Part shown: positions 60,600-64,000 of the stretch, in pieces
Position numbering within the stretch: position 1 is the stretch's first letter
Layout: the number at the start of each line of letters is the position of its first letter
Source of the DNA: Moniliophthora roreri
Lineage: Eukaryota > Basidiomycota > Agaricomycetes > Agaricales > Marasmiaceae
NCBI GenBank assembly: GCA_001466705.2
Contig: LATX02000192.1
Location: forward strand, 124,001-188,000
Length of the DNA stretch: 64,000 bases
Reading direction: 5' to 3'
Program-made: the position numbers and the translations under genes
The notes under the pieces: generated by a model
What the model saw: the letters and a program-made list of their open reading frames with translations, nothing else
Told to the model about the DNA's origin: nothing
Database searches by the model: none

Positions 60600-61068
60600 T
60601 GTTACGTTACTTGCGCAGCAACGCTAACTCAACTACTCTAAGAGAAAGACTTCTCTTGCTAGCAGTTTACAAGTTCAAGTTTGAGTTTGTTCAGTGGATA
60701 CTGAAGTTCAGAGATCCTTCGATAGTGGCGTTGACACAAGTAGATTAACCAGGTCAAGCTGAAGACTTAGAGTCTTAGCTTGAGCGCTTAAATACTGTAC
60801 AACCGTCGTAACACTAACTACATACGTAAAGCGAAGAGTTCGGTGTTTACCTAACGTTTCCTGAAGCTATCAGGATATGAGTAATACAAGTACAAATGGA
60901 TAAGCAAATGGGGACGAGGAAGGTGTATAAGTCCGATGGAGTAAGAAGCATACAAGTGAGAAGGAAATGGGAGCTAGGAAGGTGTATAAGTCCAATAGAA
61001 GGAGAAGCATAGGGGTGACAGCGAAGAGGAAAGGAAAAGAGTCTACTAAAGAGAAAAAGTCTGTAACA
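60600..61068 (-). repeat. 5' LTR of the gypsy element
   Basis: It has TGTTAC...GTAACA termini and is 469 bp long. Transcription of the minus-strand element starts within it. Confidence 0.95.
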
Positions 61069-64000
61069 CTCTATCATTATCATCATCTCTGCAAACACTG
61101 TCTTTGCTAGACACTTCTGTCAGTTTCTGTTGGTGTATAATGCACATGTCCTGTACAAAGGTGAGTCATGTATTGCATTGTCATACCAAACTATACTGAT
61201 CTGCTCACATTTCTAGAACACTTCAATTGTCTTAAACCCACATTATTCCCAACTCTCACATACTCCAACTCTTATGACTCAGGTGAAAATATGCTCATAC
61301 ATTATATGCTTCATCTAACCTGCACATATAGGCACAAGACCTTGAATACTGGCTCTTGTATGTTCTTGCTGTTCGAATTGTGGTGATGTAGGTGATTTCT
61401 GCTGAATTGGCCTGTGCCCGACTGAGTTTCTCTTTAACAGTTCAGCTTGATATTATATTGCTTCCATCCTGACTACAATGCACTATATACTGTGATGATT
61501 GTTCTTTGTAGTTCATACTAGTGAGTCTTAAGTCTCACTGGCTGTGCATGCTTGTCACTGATTCATTACTCTCAGGCTCCCATGTGTGCCTTGTTATGAG
61601 TTGGTTATACAGGTCTAGCTTACATCATATCTACTACCTGATATCTACTGCCTGTATCTATGTAGAGCCTTGGAATATATGTCCTGAACTCTCATTTATT
61701 TATGGGATTGATGTGTAGAGGCTGCTGGTGATTCTCTGGGACACAACATAACTGATAGCTGTATCTGACCTTTGATAAGTTGACACAACCTTCTAGAACT
61801 TAATATAGCTGAATGAAACCATCTGGGACTTGATGTAGCCACCAGAACTCAATAAAGCTACTGAAACTCAATGTAACCCATGGAATCTGACAAAGCCAAT
61901 TGAAACCCAGTGCAAACCTCAATAACTAACTGTATTGGCTCACAAAGGTTCACATCAAGCTTGAGCAGGTTCACATTGAGTCCCATGGGGGTTGCAACCT
62001 ACCCCCCCCTGTGACAATGACCACCTGAAACCCATTACATTGACTTTTATTGGGTGATATTGAGATACATGGAGTGATATCAGGTACCTTAGGGTCAGGT
62101 TGCCTGGTAAATTTTCCAGATGAATGTTATCAGCTGGGAGCCACATGGGAATATACACTTACTCACCCAGATATGGCACCAGAGATTTGAAAGAGCACAA
62201 AAACAGGAGAGACTGTATCACCATTTACTGTCACATTCAGTCCAGGAAACACAGTTCCAGACATGTTCAATTGAAATGAGAACGTTGCATTGGGGGAATC
62301 ATTCTTCCCATGGACAAAGAAGATTGCTAACGTATTGTTTGTGTGAAATGCTGTCTTGGGTAGTGAGTTGAGAATGTTAAGAGCATGAACCAGGCCAAGA
62401 TTCAGATAGATAAACAGTAAGCTGCTGGTGTGCTTGAGTAATTCAACATACTAGGACAGATCACTTGGAACTCATAACAGTAAGATCTCCATAAACTGTG
62501 GAGGGCAGAATGGACATAACAAGGTGTGGTGATGCAAAAGAGGTCATTAAGTATACTAGACTAACTGATCATGATGGTTATCTTGGTAGATGATCGTCGC
62601 AGTAGTGAAGGTGATATCAGGAGATGCAAATCTGATATTTGTTCTGCTGCAGTTCAAGTTCCAGCCTACAGGGTCTAGTCTTGGGTACCCAGACTGATGA
62701 TACTACCTGACAATCACAAGTAATGTGGAGGTAATTGCCTGTTCCCTGCCTTTAGCTGTATTGACCACAAGCACCGTACACTATATACCATCCAATACAT
62801 CAAATTTTTCATCCTGAGAACTGTCCATTCCAATGCCAAAAGATCTCACAGAACCTTCTACCAAGTCCAAGAGGCAAAATTGGTGTATTTTTCTTGATAC
62901 TCTTGGATTAGGCTGGAATTTGACTGCTCTTAGTACTGCCCACTTCAAAAGAATTGACTTTCTTCCAAATTCCATTGGATACAAGGTAGCATGGGTATAA
63001 CGAGAGTATATTGAGGGTATTGGCAGTGACATAGAAAGAGAGGCAGCAGCTCACTGTACGAGTAACTGGCTACCTGACTGATTAGCTAATACAAAAAAAC
63101 GCCCACAGTTCCTAACTAGGAAGTACCACAAGACTAAGCAGGGTCCAGTTGTTACAAGTTTGGATTTATCCAGATTCGTTCTTTATCTGTTTTTCACTTG
63201 GGGGGATTTTTGGCCATCATGGAATTTTCTCCCATGAAAGTGAACATGATCCATCATGACGTACAAACACAGGTTCACCCGTGTTTCCTCTTTTATGGCA
63301 ACACTCTAGGTCTCACTCCTATGTGATAATTTCAGTGTCCTTGGGCTTTTTTTTTCTAATGAGACCTCTTTGATACAGAAAATAAATAGAATAAAAAAAT
63401 TGATAACTGTAAAATGCATGTCATGTTCAGTTTCATAGGAAGATTTTCCATCATTGCACTTGGCTCAAATTTTCTTCATTTCGTAATATCGTATTCATAA
63501 TCTGGCCTTGTGGAATTGTATTCCTTTTGTCGTCATATTCAATGGATTTAGCATACCTCTATTGCATACTCTTTCTGTATGATAATCTCAGCATCCTTGG
63601 GCTTTTTTTTAATGAGTGTTCTTTGATACATACATAAAATGATGACTGTAGCAAATGCATGTCACGTTCAGTTTCATGGGAAAATTTTCCACCATCACAC
63701 TTGGCTTAAATTCTCTTCATTTAAATTATAAGGCCTGCTTTGCTCTGTATGCAGCAGAAGGCAAGATTTGATTTGAACATGAACTGTGAGAAAGTGTGTT
63801 GCACCTACTTAATATATCTATGTGGTGAACCCAGTAATGAAGTAACATATTTAAAAAAAAAAAACTGAACTTGTTTCTGTTGGTGGCTCATGCCAACCCA
63901 CTCCTGACAAGTCCAGCTTCAGCAGGATAATTTGGAGTAAAGGTACTGAGAACAAATTTGTTCTGAGAATTGTGCTGATAGGTAGAGTTGTATAGGGAGA
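61069..64000. other. AT-rich right edge with diverged repeats
   Basis: No firm gene. 61,790-62,110 carries degenerate GAAACCCAATG-type words. A minus-strand segment (62,781-63,000) is open and could splice to a RLDPVGWNLNCSRTNIRF exon near 62,640-62,690, but no domain was recognised. 63,340-63,485 and 63,592-63,725 are diverged tandem copies of about 250-bp period sharing a CTTGGGCTTTTTTTT start and a CATGTCAYGTTCAGTTTCAT core. Confidence 0.4.

Larger units (their letters stand above)
53739..61068 (-). mobile_element. Complete Ty3/gypsy chromovirus (7.33 kb)
   Basis: Two 469-bp LTRs bound the element and a 5-bp target duplication (CTCTA, 53,734-53,738 and 61,069-61,073) flanks it. On the minus strand the order is gag, protease, reverse transcriptase, RNase H, integrase, chromodomain and a third ORF with zinc knuckles. 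A G-rich polypurine tract (TTGAGGGGGTAA) abuts the 3' LTR at 54,208. No TGG-type tRNA primer site follows the 5' LTR, so priming is unclear. Premature stops make it non-autonomous. Confidence 0.97.

Noticed and set aside
53739..61068. Env-like glycoprotein in the gypsy element
   Set aside because: The third ORF has no signal peptide, membrane helix or glycosylation pattern; its zinc knuckles point to nucleic-acid binding.

Overview
This window is nuclear DNA from a mushroom-forming basidiomycete (Agaricomycetes). Genes carry many 45-65 nt GT-AG introns, and the families present are ones expanded in that class: F-box proteins, DUF6535 membrane proteins, a FunK1-type kinase, Spt5-like NGN/KOW proteins and a DUF6698-like protein. 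It has no bacterial-style operons, rRNA, CRISPR or convincing tRNA gene.

Bases 1-22,400 are ordinary gene-bearing sequence. In order: a small Kex2-processed cysteine-rich secreted peptide (+), a seven-helix G-protein-coupled receptor (-), a P-loop NTPase (-), a 17-exon gene joining an RNA-dependent RNA polymerase to an SF1 (Upf1/Hrr1-like) helicase (+), a nucleotidyltransferase-fold gene 250 bp downstream on the same strand (+), an F-box gene (+), a low-complexity nuclear protein (-), a small unrecognised spliced gene (-) and a second F-box gene (+). The RdRP, helicase and nucleotidyltransferase recall the RNA-directed RNA polymerase complex of RNA silencing (Rdp1, Hrr1 and Cid12 in fission yeast), here as a fusion plus a neighbour. 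This is the most interesting part of the window.

Bases 22,400-41,000 are a mosaic of duplications. Two DUF6535 genes lie about 10 kb apart, each followed by a decayed aldo-keto reductase remnant. Further remnants, a 347-bp tandem repeat with tRNA-like Pol III boxes, a solo LTR and a hAT-type miniature element with an 8-bp target duplication lie between and around them. Single N characters sit at several duplication edges, so part of the duplication may come from joined haplotype contigs. A FunK1-like gene at 39.2-39.8 kb lacks its kinase core at one such N.

Bases 41,000-64,000 are more AT-rich and repeat-laden. They hold a T5orf172-domain gene, a zinc-finger transposon-like fragment, a decayed Spt5-like gene, a broken DUF6698-like gene, minisatellites and a complete 7.3-kb Ty3/gypsy chromovirus (53,739-61,068) with identical-length LTRs and a 5-bp target duplication. 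Its pol and third ORF are free of indels but carry eight in-frame TGA codons, each explainable as CGA to TGA. Differences between its LTRs are almost all CpG transitions, which points to methylation-linked CpG decay.
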